Assembly (NCBI GenBank): GCA_041487075.1
Contig: JBGPMO010000018.1
Coordinates: 1-10,046 of the forward strand
Direction: 5' to 3'
DNA length: 10,046 bases
From: JBGPMO01 sp041487075
GTDB lineage: Bacteria > Patescibacteriota > Minisyncoccia > UBA6257 > 1-14-0-10-40-38
In this document: in pieces, positions 1 to 6,504 of the stretch
Layout: every line of letters begins with the position of its first letter
Numbering within the stretch: the stretch's first letter is position 1
Program-made: the position numbers and the translations under genes
The notes under the pieces: generated by a model
What the model was told of the DNA's origin: nothing
Seen by the model: only the letters and a program-made list of their open reading frames with translations
The model's database searches: none

Positions 1-672
1 CTGGTTTTTACCACGATTCCTTCTACGAATAACGTCCAGTATATTTCTCTTGCATTAGGCGCAGATGGGTTTCCAATTATTTCATATTATGACAGCGGTT
101 CGACCAAGCTTATGTTTGTGAAATGCGCTGATGCGGCATGCAGCGGCAATCCGTCACCGGCCTCGATTGATTCAGCTTCGAACGTCGGCCAATATAATTC
201 TTTTACCGTGGGAGATGACGGATTTCCCTTTTTTGCATACTACGATGCGGCGGCGAATGGTGTTTTGAAAAGCGCAAAATGCAGCGATCTCGCCTGTACC
301 TCGGCTATCACCATTACTACATTGGATAACGGGAGCGGAGTCAACAACGTGGGACGATATACATCAGCCGCTATCGGCACGGATGGGAATCCCGTTGTTG
401 CCTATGCTGATATCACAGGAGCGTTTCTCAAAATTGCTAAATGCAGTAAACCGGATTGTACAACCACGAATCCAGTTGCTGCGAATACCGTATTCGCTTT
501 GAGCGGCGGATCAGCTAATTTTAATTCAGGAACCTATGCAACACTTGCGATCGGCATTGATGGATTGCCCATTCTTGCTCACCGCAGTATTGATACTCTC
601 ACTGCCACCAATCAGACTGGTTTTATCAAGTGCGGCAGTATACGATGCATGCCGTATTGGACGTTGCGGTAA
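1..672 (+). CDS. Repeat-rich surface protein, 5'-truncated (paralogue 1)
   Basis: This open frame runs from the first base of the window (frame 1) to TAA at 670-672, so the start lies upstream. I see 223 residues holding the end of one repeat and four full repeats. Each repeat has a core such as LGADGFPIISYYD followed by a Cys pair spaced C-x4-C (KCADAAC, KCSDLAC, KCSKPDC, KCGSIRC). The protein ends CGSIRCMPYWTLR, which matches the ends of the next two genes. By analogy with them, about three repeats, a stalk and a signal segment should lie upstream. The next gene starts 11 nt after the stop, which suggests co-transcription. The function is not recognised. An extracellular beta-propeller-like or adhesin role is inferred from the two complete paralogues. 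Confidence 0.85.
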   Translation: MVFTTIPSTNNVQYISLALGADGFPIISYYDSGSTKLMFVKCADAACSGNPSPASIDSASNVGQYNSFTVGDDGFPFFAYYDAAANGVLKSAKCSDLACTSAITITTLDNGSGVNNVGRYTSAAIGTDGNPVVAYADITGAFLKIAKCSKPDCTTTNPVAANTVFALSGGSANFNSGTYATLAIGIDGLPILAHRSIDTLTATNQTGFIKCGSIRCMPYWTLR

Positions 673-683
673 GGTAAAAAACT

Positions 684-2273
684 ATGCAACAGAAAAAAAT
701 CTTTCTCATACTTGTAGGGATCGGCGTATCTTTTTTTATAGCGAGGTACGCTCTCGGATGGAGTGAGCCCGGGAGCGTGCCGTGGTTTTTAGGCCCGTTT
801 TCAGTGAACCAATATGGATACGCCGGGGTAGGAACCGCTTCCTCAACCAGTGCGCTGGGAGTCAATGGGAATATGGCGGTAGGGGCTTTGTATGCGACAA
901 AAGCAGCGCCGGCAAACAGCCTTATTATTGAAGGGAATGTGGGAGTGAATGTTTCAAATCCGCCGAATCGGCTTTCGGTAAACGGAAGCGGACTCATTGG
1001 TTTTCTTGCATTTTTGAACCGTGCGTTTTCTTCCGGCGATTTAGTGGTCCAAAATTCGGTAGGCGTTGGCGTTTCGAATCCTTCAGCGGCAATCGAAGTT
1101 GAAGGAGGTGGGGTCAGATTTGGCGTTACGCCACAGCGTGGCAGAAAATTCAGCCGTTTCCCGAAAGGCAATATCACTACCAACAAGGTAGTGAGTGGCG
1201 TAACCTCGGCGGGAAGCGACAGTTCTCTCGCGATTGGCGTAGATGGTTTGGGTATCATTGCGTATCACGCTTCGCCTGACGGACTTTCCGTTTTCTATTG
1301 TCAAAATATCATTTGTAACGTTGGAAAATCTTTTTCTCTTGATGCTTCAGCGGGAGCGGGAGTCAGTGCGGAACTCGCGATCGGGACGGATGGATATCCG
1401 GCGGTTGCCTATCGGGCCGGGGCAGTGCTCAAATTTATCAAATGCGGTTCGTATGATTGTAGTAGCGGGAATGGATCAGCTTTTACTTTCGCTGGCGCAA
1501 CCGCCTCATCTGACGTTACGATGGCCATTGGGTCAGATGGGTTTCCAGTAATTGCCTATTACGATTCTTCTGCGTTAACGAGGGGCTTATGGGTGGTGAA
1601 ATGCGGGAATGCCGGCTGTACCAGCGGTAATTCCTCACTTAAGGTTGATAGTGGAGCAAACATTGGTCTTTATGCAACGCTCGCAATCGGGGTGGATGGA
1701 GTGCCGGTTATCGCCTACCGAGACGGGAGCATTAATCTTGATTTAAAAATAGTGAAATGCGGGAATGCAATATGTGACCCTGCAAATCCCAATACGATAA
1801 AAACAAGCGTTGACAGCGTAGGAGACGTTGGATTATATCCGTCTCTTGCCATTGGCGCTGATGGGCTGCCCATAGTGGCGTATCGAGACACGACCAATAC
1901 TCGCCTCAAGGTTTATCAATGCGGCAATTTCAATTGTACGAGCGGGAGCGCCAGTGTTGTTGATGGATCTGCGGGTACGGGTTTGTACCCCGTGCTTATG
2001 ATAGGAGCGGGCGGTTTGCCGATTATCGCATACAATAATGATCTCGGCAGCGTTATGAGGGTTGCGAAATGCGCTAATGCCGCTTGTTCTTCGAACGTCA
2101 ATGTTCTTTTCACGAATGCGAGTAACGGCAGTTTTGTGCAGGGGAATTCTATTGCAATGGGCGCGGATGGGCTTCCGCTCATTTCTTATTATGATAATAC
2201 TTCAGTGCCGAATGCCTTGAAGGTTGCGCATTGCGGGAGCGATCGATGCGTTCCTTTTTGGACAAGAAAATAA
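684..2273 (+). CDS. Secreted stalk plus seven-repeat (putative beta-propeller) surface protein, paralogue 2
   Basis: A 529-residue protein. Residues 5-25 form a hydrophobic signal segment, and A-L-G before Trp26 is a plausible signal peptidase I site. Residues about 45-175 are Gly/Val/Asn-rich with motifs such as GNVGVNVSNPPNRLSVNG (84-101) and SVGVGVSNPSAAIEVEG (125-141). These resemble the VGIGTxxPxxxLxVxG modules of phage tail fibres and S74-type proteins. From residue 177 to the end there are seven repeats with cores like LAIGVDGVPVIAYRD. Every repeat has a C-x4-C pair: 206/211, 254/259, 307/312, 359/364, 413/418, 463/468 and 517/522. The C-terminus is CGSDRCVPFWTRK. Seven repeats fit a seven-bladed propeller, and the Cys pairs could form disulfides outside the cell. 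The start is the only ATG preceding the signal segment; upstream there is only a weak AAGG. No enzyme motif is visible, so a role in attachment is inference. Confidence 0.88.
   Translation: MQQKKIFLILVGIGVSFFIARYALGWSEPGSVPWFLGPFSVNQYGYAGVGTASSTSALGVNGNMAVGALYATKAAPANSLIIEGNVGVNVSNPPNRLSVNGSGLIGFLAFLNRAFSSGDLVVQNSVGVGVSNPSAAIEVEGGGVRFGVTPQRGRKFSRFPKGNITTNKVVSGVTSAGSDSSLAIGVDGLGIIAYHASPDGLSVFYCQNIICNVGKSFSLDASAGAGVSAELAIGTDGYPAVAYRAGAVLKFIKCGSYDCSSGNGSAFTFAGATASSDVTMAIGSDGFPVIAYYDSSALTRGLWVVKCGNAGCTSGNSSLKVDSGANIGLYATLAIGVDGVPVIAYRDGSINLDLKIVKCGNAICDPANPNTIKTSVDSVGDVGLYPSLAIGADGLPIVAYRDTTNTRLKVYQCGNFNCTSGSASVVDGSAGTGLYPVLMIGAGGLPIIAYNNDLGSVMRVAKCANAACSSNVNVLFTNASNGSFVQGNSIAMGADGLPLISYYDNTSVPNALKVAHCGSDRCVPFWTRK
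1212..2270 (+). repeat. Seven tandem protein-level repeats with C-x4-C pairs (paralogue 2)
   Basis: This stretch encodes residues 177-529, seven units of about 45-57 residues. The consensus I read is S-x-AIGxDGxPxIAYxD, then a variable turn, LKVxKC-x4-C, then a variable Ser/Thr/Asn-rich linker often ending in G[LY]Y. The last unit stops eight residues after its second Cys. The units are diverged at DNA level, so this is an old protein repeat rather than recent DNA duplication, although short identical pieces recur (for example TGAAATGCGGGAATGC near 1597 and 1754). Confidence 0.85.
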
Positions 2274-2295
2274 ATATGAAACACAACCCTACCCT

Positions 2296-3894
2296 ATGAA
2301 ACACCAATGCAGATTTATTTTTAGCGTTTTACTGCTGGTTCTTTCCTCTTTTATTTTGATACGCGTTACGTTTGGCTGGGTTAATCCTTCAGGGAATTAT
2401 GCTGCGGTTGGCGGAGGAATTATTTACTCCAATAGTTCTGGCAATATTGGCATAGGCAATCCTGCAACCATTGGTAGTAAGGTGTCTGTATCAGGCGGGG
2501 TGTTTGTGGGGACTGGAGTGGATACGGGAGCGACGAGCGGGAACGTGAATGTGGTTGGAAAAGTGGGTATTGGGATTGCATCGGCAGTGGCCGCCAATGA
2601 CTTGAGCGTTTCCGATCCGATGATAGGCGGTGTTGCTATTGGGGCAAATTACGCCAACCTTTCAGCGCCGGCAAATAGCCTTATTGTGGAGGGAAAGCTT
2701 GGCATTGGTAAATCAAACCCTTTGGTCCGTCTTGATGTGAGCGGAGCTTTCCGGAGCGGCAACGTGCTCGAACGGGGAATAAAAAATAGCATTGTTCCGG
2801 TAGCGGATCAGTCTATTGATTGGACTTCAAATGACAGCCGAGATTCCTCAATGGCTATTGGCCTTGATGGCCTGCCGATATTTTCTTATCTAACGATTAA
2901 TGGCGCCACTACCTACGCGGTGAAATGCCTTGATTTGAGCTGCCAAACCATAGATTTTGCTAACAAGGTTCAGCTCGATACGAATACGCGCATTCCTTTT
3001 ACAGGAGTAGGTTCGGACGGTTACCCGATTTTTATATACGCGAAAGTAATTGCTGGAACCACGCACTATATATTTGCGAAGTGCACGAGTTATAATTGCC
3101 TTACCACTTTGCCAACCTTGCGCGACCTTATCACTATACCAGTCGTGACATCCTCTCAAGACGATCCGAAATTCATCATTGGCGTCGATGGCCAGCCAAT
3201 CATTGTGTATGAGGCGAGCGGGAACACGCTTAATGTCATTCATTGTACCTCTCTTGCGCTTGATTGCAGCTCGTTCGCAGCTCCCGTCGCTATCGCCGCT
3301 GCTCCCGCAGGCCAGCCCTTTATAGCCATTGGGAGCGACAGTTTGCCTATTATTTCTTATGCCGACGGAGCAAATCTTAAAGTGGTTAAATGCAATGATA
3401 TCTATTGTGCAACCTCATCCGTGGTTACCGTTGAAGCGGGTGGAAATCATAATGTTATGCGTATCGGAACTGATGGGCTTCCCGCCATTGCCCACATCAA
3501 TGCAACGCCACAGCTTAATGTTGTGAAGTGCTCAACCCTTTCTTGTTCTGCGGTTTCAAGCAGCATTGTTCTTGATTCTGGGAATATAACAACCCTCGAC
3601 ATGAGCGTGCCTGATGATGGGTTGCCCATGATTGCATATAATAAGGTGGTAAACTCTCCCTATCAAAGCGACGTTTGGGTAGCCAAATGCTATACCAAAG
3701 ATTGTGCTCGATTGGTAACCACTAATCTTGCAGACGGGTCGAATTCTCACGGAACTTCCATTACGCTTGTTTCGGGAACGGATAGTCTTCCACTTGTCCT
3801 AAGCGACACCCTGAATTCTTTCGGAACTATTATTGGGATTACTGCATACCATTGCGGCAGTGAGAATTGCGTTCCTTTTTGGACAAGGAGATAA
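2296..3894 (+). CDS. Secreted stalk plus seven-repeat (putative beta-propeller) surface protein, paralogue 3
   Basis: A 532-residue protein. I chose ATG 2296 because it begins directly at a signal sequence (MKHQCRFIF, then a hydrophobic run to residue 22) and leaves a 22-nt gap after paralogue 2. The longer frame from 2224 would overlap the upstream gene by 50 nt and put hydrophilic residues before the signal. T-F-G before Trp28 is a plausible cleavage site. Residues 40-155 are stalk-like, with NIGIGNP, KVGIGIA and KLGIGKSNPLVRLDVSG, and they share APANSLI[IV]EG with paralogue 2. Seven repeats follow from residue 181, with Cys pairs 211/216, 263/268, 317/324, 366/371, 412/417, 465/470 and 520/525. 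The third pair has a C-x6-C spacing. The end is CGSENCVPFWTRR. No SD is visible. It is more diverged from the consensus than paralogue 2, for example DSLPLVLSD in repeat 7. Confidence 0.87.
   Translation: MKHQCRFIFSVLLLVLSSFILIRVTFGWVNPSGNYAAVGGGIIYSNSSGNIGIGNPATIGSKVSVSGGVFVGTGVDTGATSGNVNVVGKVGIGIASAVAANDLSVSDPMIGGVAIGANYANLSAPANSLIVEGKLGIGKSNPLVRLDVSGAFRSGNVLERGIKNSIVPVADQSIDWTSNDSRDSSMAIGLDGLPIFSYLTINGATTYAVKCLDLSCQTIDFANKVQLDTNTRIPFTGVGSDGYPIFIYAKVIAGTTHYIFAKCTSYNCLTTLPTLRDLITIPVVTSSQDDPKFIIGVDGQPIIVYEASGNTLNVIHCTSLALDCSSFAAPVAIAAAPAGQPFIAIGSDSLPIISYADGANLKVVKCNDIYCATSSVVTVEAGGNHNVMRIGTDGLPAIAHINATPQLNVVKCSTLSCSAVSSSIVLDSGNITTLDMSVPDDGLPMIAYNKVVNSPYQSDVWVAKCYTKDCARLVTTNLADGSNSHGTSITLVSGTDSLPLVLSDTLNSFGTIIGITAYHCGSENCVPFWTRR
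2836..3891 (+). repeat. Seven tandem protein-level repeats (paralogue 3)
   Basis: This stretch encodes residues 181-532, again seven units with an IGxDGxPIIxY core and a Cys pair each. Unit 3 has six residues between its cysteines instead of four. Units 6 and 7 have degenerate cores (VPDDGLPMIAY, SGTDSLPLVLS). The equal repeat number in two clearly diverged paralogues argues that seven is structurally fixed. Confidence 0.8.
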
Positions 3895-3935
3895 GGGCTC
3901 GCTTTTAGGTAACTTTTTTTACTGCGGTGCGGGGT

Positions 3936-3962
3936 AAAAAAACTCGGCGTATTGCGCCGAGT
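3936..3962 (-). terminator. Intrinsic terminator read on the - strand
   Basis: ACTCGGCG (3942-3949) and CGCCGAGT (3955-3962) form a perfect 8-bp stem with a 5-nt loop. On the - strand the stem runs into seven consecutive T (complement of A 3936-3942). On the + strand the bases after the stem are GGGGAAAG, so it is not a terminator in that direction. No - strand protein gene is present to be terminated. Confidence 0.6.
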
Positions 3963-4100
3963 GGGGAAAGGCAGCTAGGGTAAGACCGGAGAGGTTTTTA
4001 GTAGGAGTATCGTGTGGAAAGAGCACCCTCTATGGTTCACCCTAGCTGCTGATGAGCGTGTTCTTTCGGCCCCCCCGGGCGGAAGAACACGCCGCTCATC
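3936..4100 (-). ncRNA. Candidate structured non-coding RNA, strand inferred
   Basis: Three stem-loops lie back to back. On the - strand the order is a hairpin at 4100-4051 (8 + 10 bp with a 3-nt bulge), a long stem-loop at 4049-3971, and the terminator hairpin at 3962-3942 with its T run. The central element has a perfect 10-bp closing stem (GCAGCTAGGG 3971-3980 with CCCTAGCTGC 4040-4049). Inside it are ACC/GGT (3985-3987 with 4034-4036) and AGAGG/CCTCT (3990-3994 with 4027-4031), then a 32-nt apical loop. A weak - strand promoter (TTCCAT, 17 nt, TAAGAT) can be read just upstream at about 4110-4138. I match it to no known RNA family. It could instead be the structured 3' UTR of the + strand surface-protein operon. 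Confidence 0.3.
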
Positions 4101-4113
4101 TCTTTTATCTTAA
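4051..4113 (+). terminator. Large hairpin, possible + strand terminator of the surface-protein operon
   Basis: GATGAGCG (4051-4058) pairs with CGCTCATC (4093-4100). TGTTCTT plus TCG (4059-4068) pairs with CGG plus AAGAACA (4080-4089). A CGC bulge lies at 4090-4092 and the loop is C-rich. The stem is followed by TCTCTTTTATCTT, an imperfect T tract. It is the only plausible + strand stop signal between 3894 and the groESL promoter, but the T tract is weak. Confidence 0.4.
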
Positions 4114-4171
4114 CCCCTTCTGTTTTTTAATGGAAGAGCTTTTCCACGCGATTGGTTGGCCTCTAACGGGG

Positions 4172-4200
4172 TTGACAGCTTTTCTTTCTGCGATTAGACT
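4172..4200 (+). promoter_or_regulatory. Sigma70-type promoter of groES-groEL
   Basis: A perfect -35 box TTGACA (4172-4177) is separated by 17 nt from TAGACT (4195-4200), which matches four of six positions of the -10 consensus. The predicted transcription start is near 4207, at the left edge of the CIRCE operator. That is the classical layout for HrcA repression. It is the best promoter in the window. Confidence 0.75.
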
Positions 4201-4206
4201 GCCTAC

Positions 4207-4233
4207 CTAGCACTCTTAGGTCGAGAGTGCCAG
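4207..4233 (+). promoter_or_regulatory. CIRCE operator (HrcA binding site)
   Basis: CTAGCACTC, nine bases, GAGTGCCAG. The CIRCE consensus is TTAGCACTC-N9-GAGTGCTAA, so the left arm matches 8/9 and the right arm 7/9 with the exact 9-nt spacer. It overlaps the predicted transcription start and lies 39 nt before groES. This predicts heat-shock control by an HrcA repressor encoded elsewhere in the genome. Confidence 0.9.
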
Positions 4234-4272
4234 TTTAATCAATGAGTTACAGATTATAAGTCAAAAAAGAAG

Positions 4273-4563
4273 ATGAATTTTAAACCACTCAGTAACCGTG
4301 TTTTTATTGAACCGCTTGAAGGAGATAAGATGACGAAATCCGGCATCGTGCTTCCGGACACCGCGGAAAAAGAAAAGCCGATACAGGGCACGGTTGTTGC
4401 GGTTGGCCCTGGCAAGGTAAATGAGAAAGGCGAGCGCATGCCGATGGGAGTCAAAGTTGGCAGTATTGTTCTTTTTAAAAAATATGGGCCTGATGAGATA
4501 GAAATTGACGGGAAAAAATATCTGGTCGGAGATGAAGATGATATACTCGCCGTTATCGAGTAA
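4273..4563 (+). CDS. groES: Co-chaperonin GroES (Hsp10)
   Basis: A 96-residue protein, the usual size for GroES. In the cytoplasm a GroES heptamer caps the GroEL ring and closes the folding chamber. The N-terminus (FKPLSNRVFIEPLE) is typical. Residues 16-33 form the mobile loop, with the hydrophobic SGIVLP tripeptide region that docks on the GroEL apical domain. GTVVAVGPGK and the VGSIVLFKKYGPDEIEIDGKKY stretch follow the family pattern, and the protein ends in DDILAVIE. ATG 4273 follows AAAAAAGAAG, which is at most a weak and close SD. The gene lies downstream of a clear promoter and CIRCE and 88 nt before groEL, so the two form one heat-shock operon. Confidence 0.97.
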   Translation: MNFKPLSNRVFIEPLEGDKMTKSGIVLPDTAEKEKPIQGTVVAVGPGKVNEKGERMPMGVKVGSIVLFKKYGPDEIEIDGKKYLVGDEDDILAVIE

Positions 4564-4576
4564 CGGCTTGCAATAA

Positions 4577-4625
4577 ATAACGAATAACTTATGACAGAAT
4601 TCAGAACGAATTTGTTATTAGTTAT
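4577..4625 (+). promoter_or_regulatory. Hairpin in the groES-groEL spacer
   Basis: ATAAC-G-AATAAC (4577-4588) is complementary to GTTATT-A-GTTAT (4614-4625), giving 11 pairs around one mismatch. Inside it AATTC (4598-4602) pairs with GAATT (4608-4612) around a 5-nt loop. It is AT-rich with no T tract and so is not a terminator. Such a hairpin could affect processing or stability of the bicistronic RNA, or groEL translation, which has no SD. The function is inference. Confidence 0.45.
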
Positions 4626-4651
4626 CAGTTTTCAGTTATAAGTTTAAACGT

Positions 4652-6304
4652 ATGCCTAAACAAATTTTATTCGACGAAAAAGCGAGAAAAGCCCTGAAAG
4701 CCGGCGTGGACAAACTCGCGGATGCAGTCAAGGTGACCCTCGGCCCTCGCGGCAGGGCAGTGGTGCTTGAGAAAAGTTACGGCTCGCCGATTATCACGCG
4801 GGACGGCGTTACGATTGCAAAAGAAATTGAGCTTGAGGATAAAATCGAGAACATCGGCGCCGAACTCGTAAAGCAGGTGGCATCAAAGACGAATGACATT
4901 GCGGGCGATGGCACAACGACCGCAACACTCCTAACCCAGATTTTTGTGCGCGAAGGATTGAAAAATGTTTCCTCGGGCGTTGATCCGATTGGGCTTTTGC
5001 GCGGCATGGAGAAGGCGCATGAGGGAACGCTCGCGGCCTTAAAGCACATGTCGAAAAAGATTTCCGGCCCTGATGAAATTGAACAAGTGGCAACCATCTC
5101 TGCACGGGACAATGAAATCGGAAAATTGATTTCAGAAGTCATCGCCAAGGTTGGCAAAGACGGCGTGGTAACAGTTGAGGAATCCCAAACGCTCGGCCTT
5201 ACCAAAGAAATTGTAGAAGGGCTCCAGTTTGATAAGGGTTATATGTCGCAATACATGGTGACGAATCCGGATCGGATGGAGGCAGTGCTTGAAGCTCCCC
5301 ATATTCTCGTGACCGACAAAAAAATCTCCGCGATCAGCGATCTGCTCCCGCTTTTGGAAAAGCTAATGCAGGCGGGCAAAAAGGAACTGGTCATTGTCGC
5401 AGACGAGGTTGATGGCGAGGCGCTTGCAACCTTAGTTGTGAACAAATTGAGAGGTATTTTTAACTGCCTTGCCGTGAAAGCGCCGGGGTTCGGCGACCGC
5501 CGGAAAGAAATGCTACAAGACATTGCAACGGTGACCGGTGCCCACTATATTTCGGAAGACGTTGGCCGCAAACTTGATGCCATTGAAATGCATGATTTGG
5601 GCACGGCGCATCGGGTCATTGCGAATAAGGACAATACCACTATCGTGGGCGGCAAAGGCGCTAAGCTTGAAATTGAAAAGCGCGTAGCCCAGATTAAAAA
5701 TCAGCTCGCAAAAACTGACTCCGAGTTTGATAAAGAAAAACTTCAGGAACGGCTTGGCAAACTTTCAGGCGGAGTTGCCGTGATTAAAGTGGGCGCTGCA
5801 ACCGAAGTTGAGCAGAAAGAAAAACAGCACCGAATTGAAGATGCGGTTGCCGCGACCAAGGCCGCGATTGAAGAGGGCATTGTGCCGGGCGGAGGCGTGG
5901 CGCTCGTGCGCGCATCTCTAGCGGTGGAAAAGCTTATTCAAGAACTCGATAAAAATCAGCTTCCGGAAATCGTTGGCGCGAAGATTATTTTAGAGGGGCT
6001 TCGCGGGCCCATTGCCCAGATTGCAGAAAACGCTGGTTTTGACGGCGCCGTGGTTTTAGACAAAGTGCTTGCCGGCAAAGATGATTTTGGGTTTAACGCC
6101 GCGAGCGGCGAATATGAGTATTTGATCAAAGCAGGCATTATTGATCCGACGAAAGTCGTCCGCACCGGGCTTCAAAATGCGGTTTCCGCGGCCTCGATGC
6201 TTGTGATTACGGAGGCAGTGGTTGCGGATATTCCCGAGAAGAAAAAGCGCGGGGGCGCGCCGAATCCAGGGATGGGGATGGAGGGGATGGGAGAGGAGTA
6301 TTAG
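4652..6304 (+). CDS. groEL: Chaperonin GroEL (Hsp60)
   Basis: A 550-residue protein, full length for GroEL. It forms the double heptameric ring that folds proteins with ATP and GroES in the cytoplasm. Visible landmarks are LGPRGRAVVLEKSYGSP (30-46), the ATP-site Asp51 in TRDGVTIAKEIE, and Asp86 in GDGTTTAT (the E. coli Asp87 position). Asp397 in IEDA matches the catalytic Asp398 of E. coli, and the signature AAIEEGIVPGGG is at 404-415. The apical domain includes PYI-region-like sequence and KAPGFGDRRKEML. The C-terminus is a short Gly/Met tail ending GMEGMGEEY. ATG 4652 gives the standard start MPKQILFDEKAR; no SD is present, only AT-rich sequence. It is expressed from the CIRCE-controlled promoter upstream of groES. 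No truncation or missing key residue is seen. Confidence 0.98.
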   Translation: MPKQILFDEKARKALKAGVDKLADAVKVTLGPRGRAVVLEKSYGSPIITRDGVTIAKEIELEDKIENIGAELVKQVASKTNDIAGDGTTTATLLTQIFVREGLKNVSSGVDPIGLLRGMEKAHEGTLAALKHMSKKISGPDEIEQVATISARDNEIGKLISEVIAKVGKDGVVTVEESQTLGLTKEIVEGLQFDKGYMSQYMVTNPDRMEAVLEAPHILVTDKKISAISDLLPLLEKLMQAGKKELVIVADEVDGEALATLVVNKLRGIFNCLAVKAPGFGDRRKEMLQDIATVTGAHYISEDVGRKLDAIEMHDLGTAHRVIANKDNTTIVGGKGAKLEIEKRVAQIKNQLAKTDSEFDKEKLQERLGKLSGGVAVIKVGAATEVEQKEKQHRIEDAVAATKAAIEEGIVPGGGVALVRASLAVEKLIQELDKNQLPEIVGAKIILEGLRGPIAQIAENAGFDGAVVLDKVLAGKDDFGFNAASGEYEYLIKAGIIDPTKVVRTGLQNAVSAASMLVITEAVVADIPEKKKRGGAPNPGMGMEGMGEEY

Positions 6305-6306
6305 GC

Positions 6307-6504
6307 GCGGATTCTCTTTCCTTACAACCCGCTCCGATTCGAGAAATCATCTTCACACCACTCGATTTTTTGAATACATGCGGCGGTGCCCGTTCCTCTC
6401 TTCGGGATTTTCCGACCACCGCATGTATGCGTCAAAAAATTTTCGTTTCGTTTAGTGATTTCTGACTCATCTTCGCTGATGGTTGTTACGGAAAGGGAAT
6501 CCGC
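6307..6504. repeat. 198-nt imperfect palindrome downstream of groEL
   Basis: The two ends are complementary. GCGGATTC (6307-6314) pairs with GAATCCGC (6497-6504), then a T/G position, then CTTTCC (6316-6321) with GGAAAG (6490-6495), then ACAACC (6324-6329) with GGTTGT (6481-6486). Further in, AGAAATCA (6342-6349) pairs with TGATTTCT (6456-6463), and ATTTTTTGA (6365-6373) with TCAAAAAAT (6432-6440). ATACATGCGG (6374-6383) pairs with CCGCATGTAT (6419-6428), and GGT and CCCG have partners near the tip. It starts two bases after the groEL stop. It could be a MITE-like element, a dispersed palindromic repeat, or a folded 3' UTR. There is no T tract. The rest of the gap (6505-6650) shows nothing I can support. 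Confidence 0.7.

Noticed and set aside
626..1258. 210-codon open frame on the - strand
   Set aside because: It lies opposite the start of surface paralogue 2, which has a clear signal, stalk and repeats. The - strand frame has no recognisable motif.
2224..2295. Extended start for surface paralogue 3
   Set aside because: It would overlap the upstream gene by 50 nt and place 24 hydrophilic residues before the signal segment. ATG 2296 fits the paralogue length and layout.
684..2836. Prophage tail genes
   Set aside because: The stalk motifs resemble tail fibres, but no other phage structural, lysis or integrase genes are present, and the proteins carry secretion signals.
684..3894. Surface repeats as a CRISPR or DNA satellite array
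   Set aside because: The periodicity is at protein level with diverged DNA and maintained reading frames; there are no identical direct repeats with spacers.
4777..5205. 142-codon - strand frame inside groEL
   Set aside because: It is a shadow of a strongly conserved groEL coding region.
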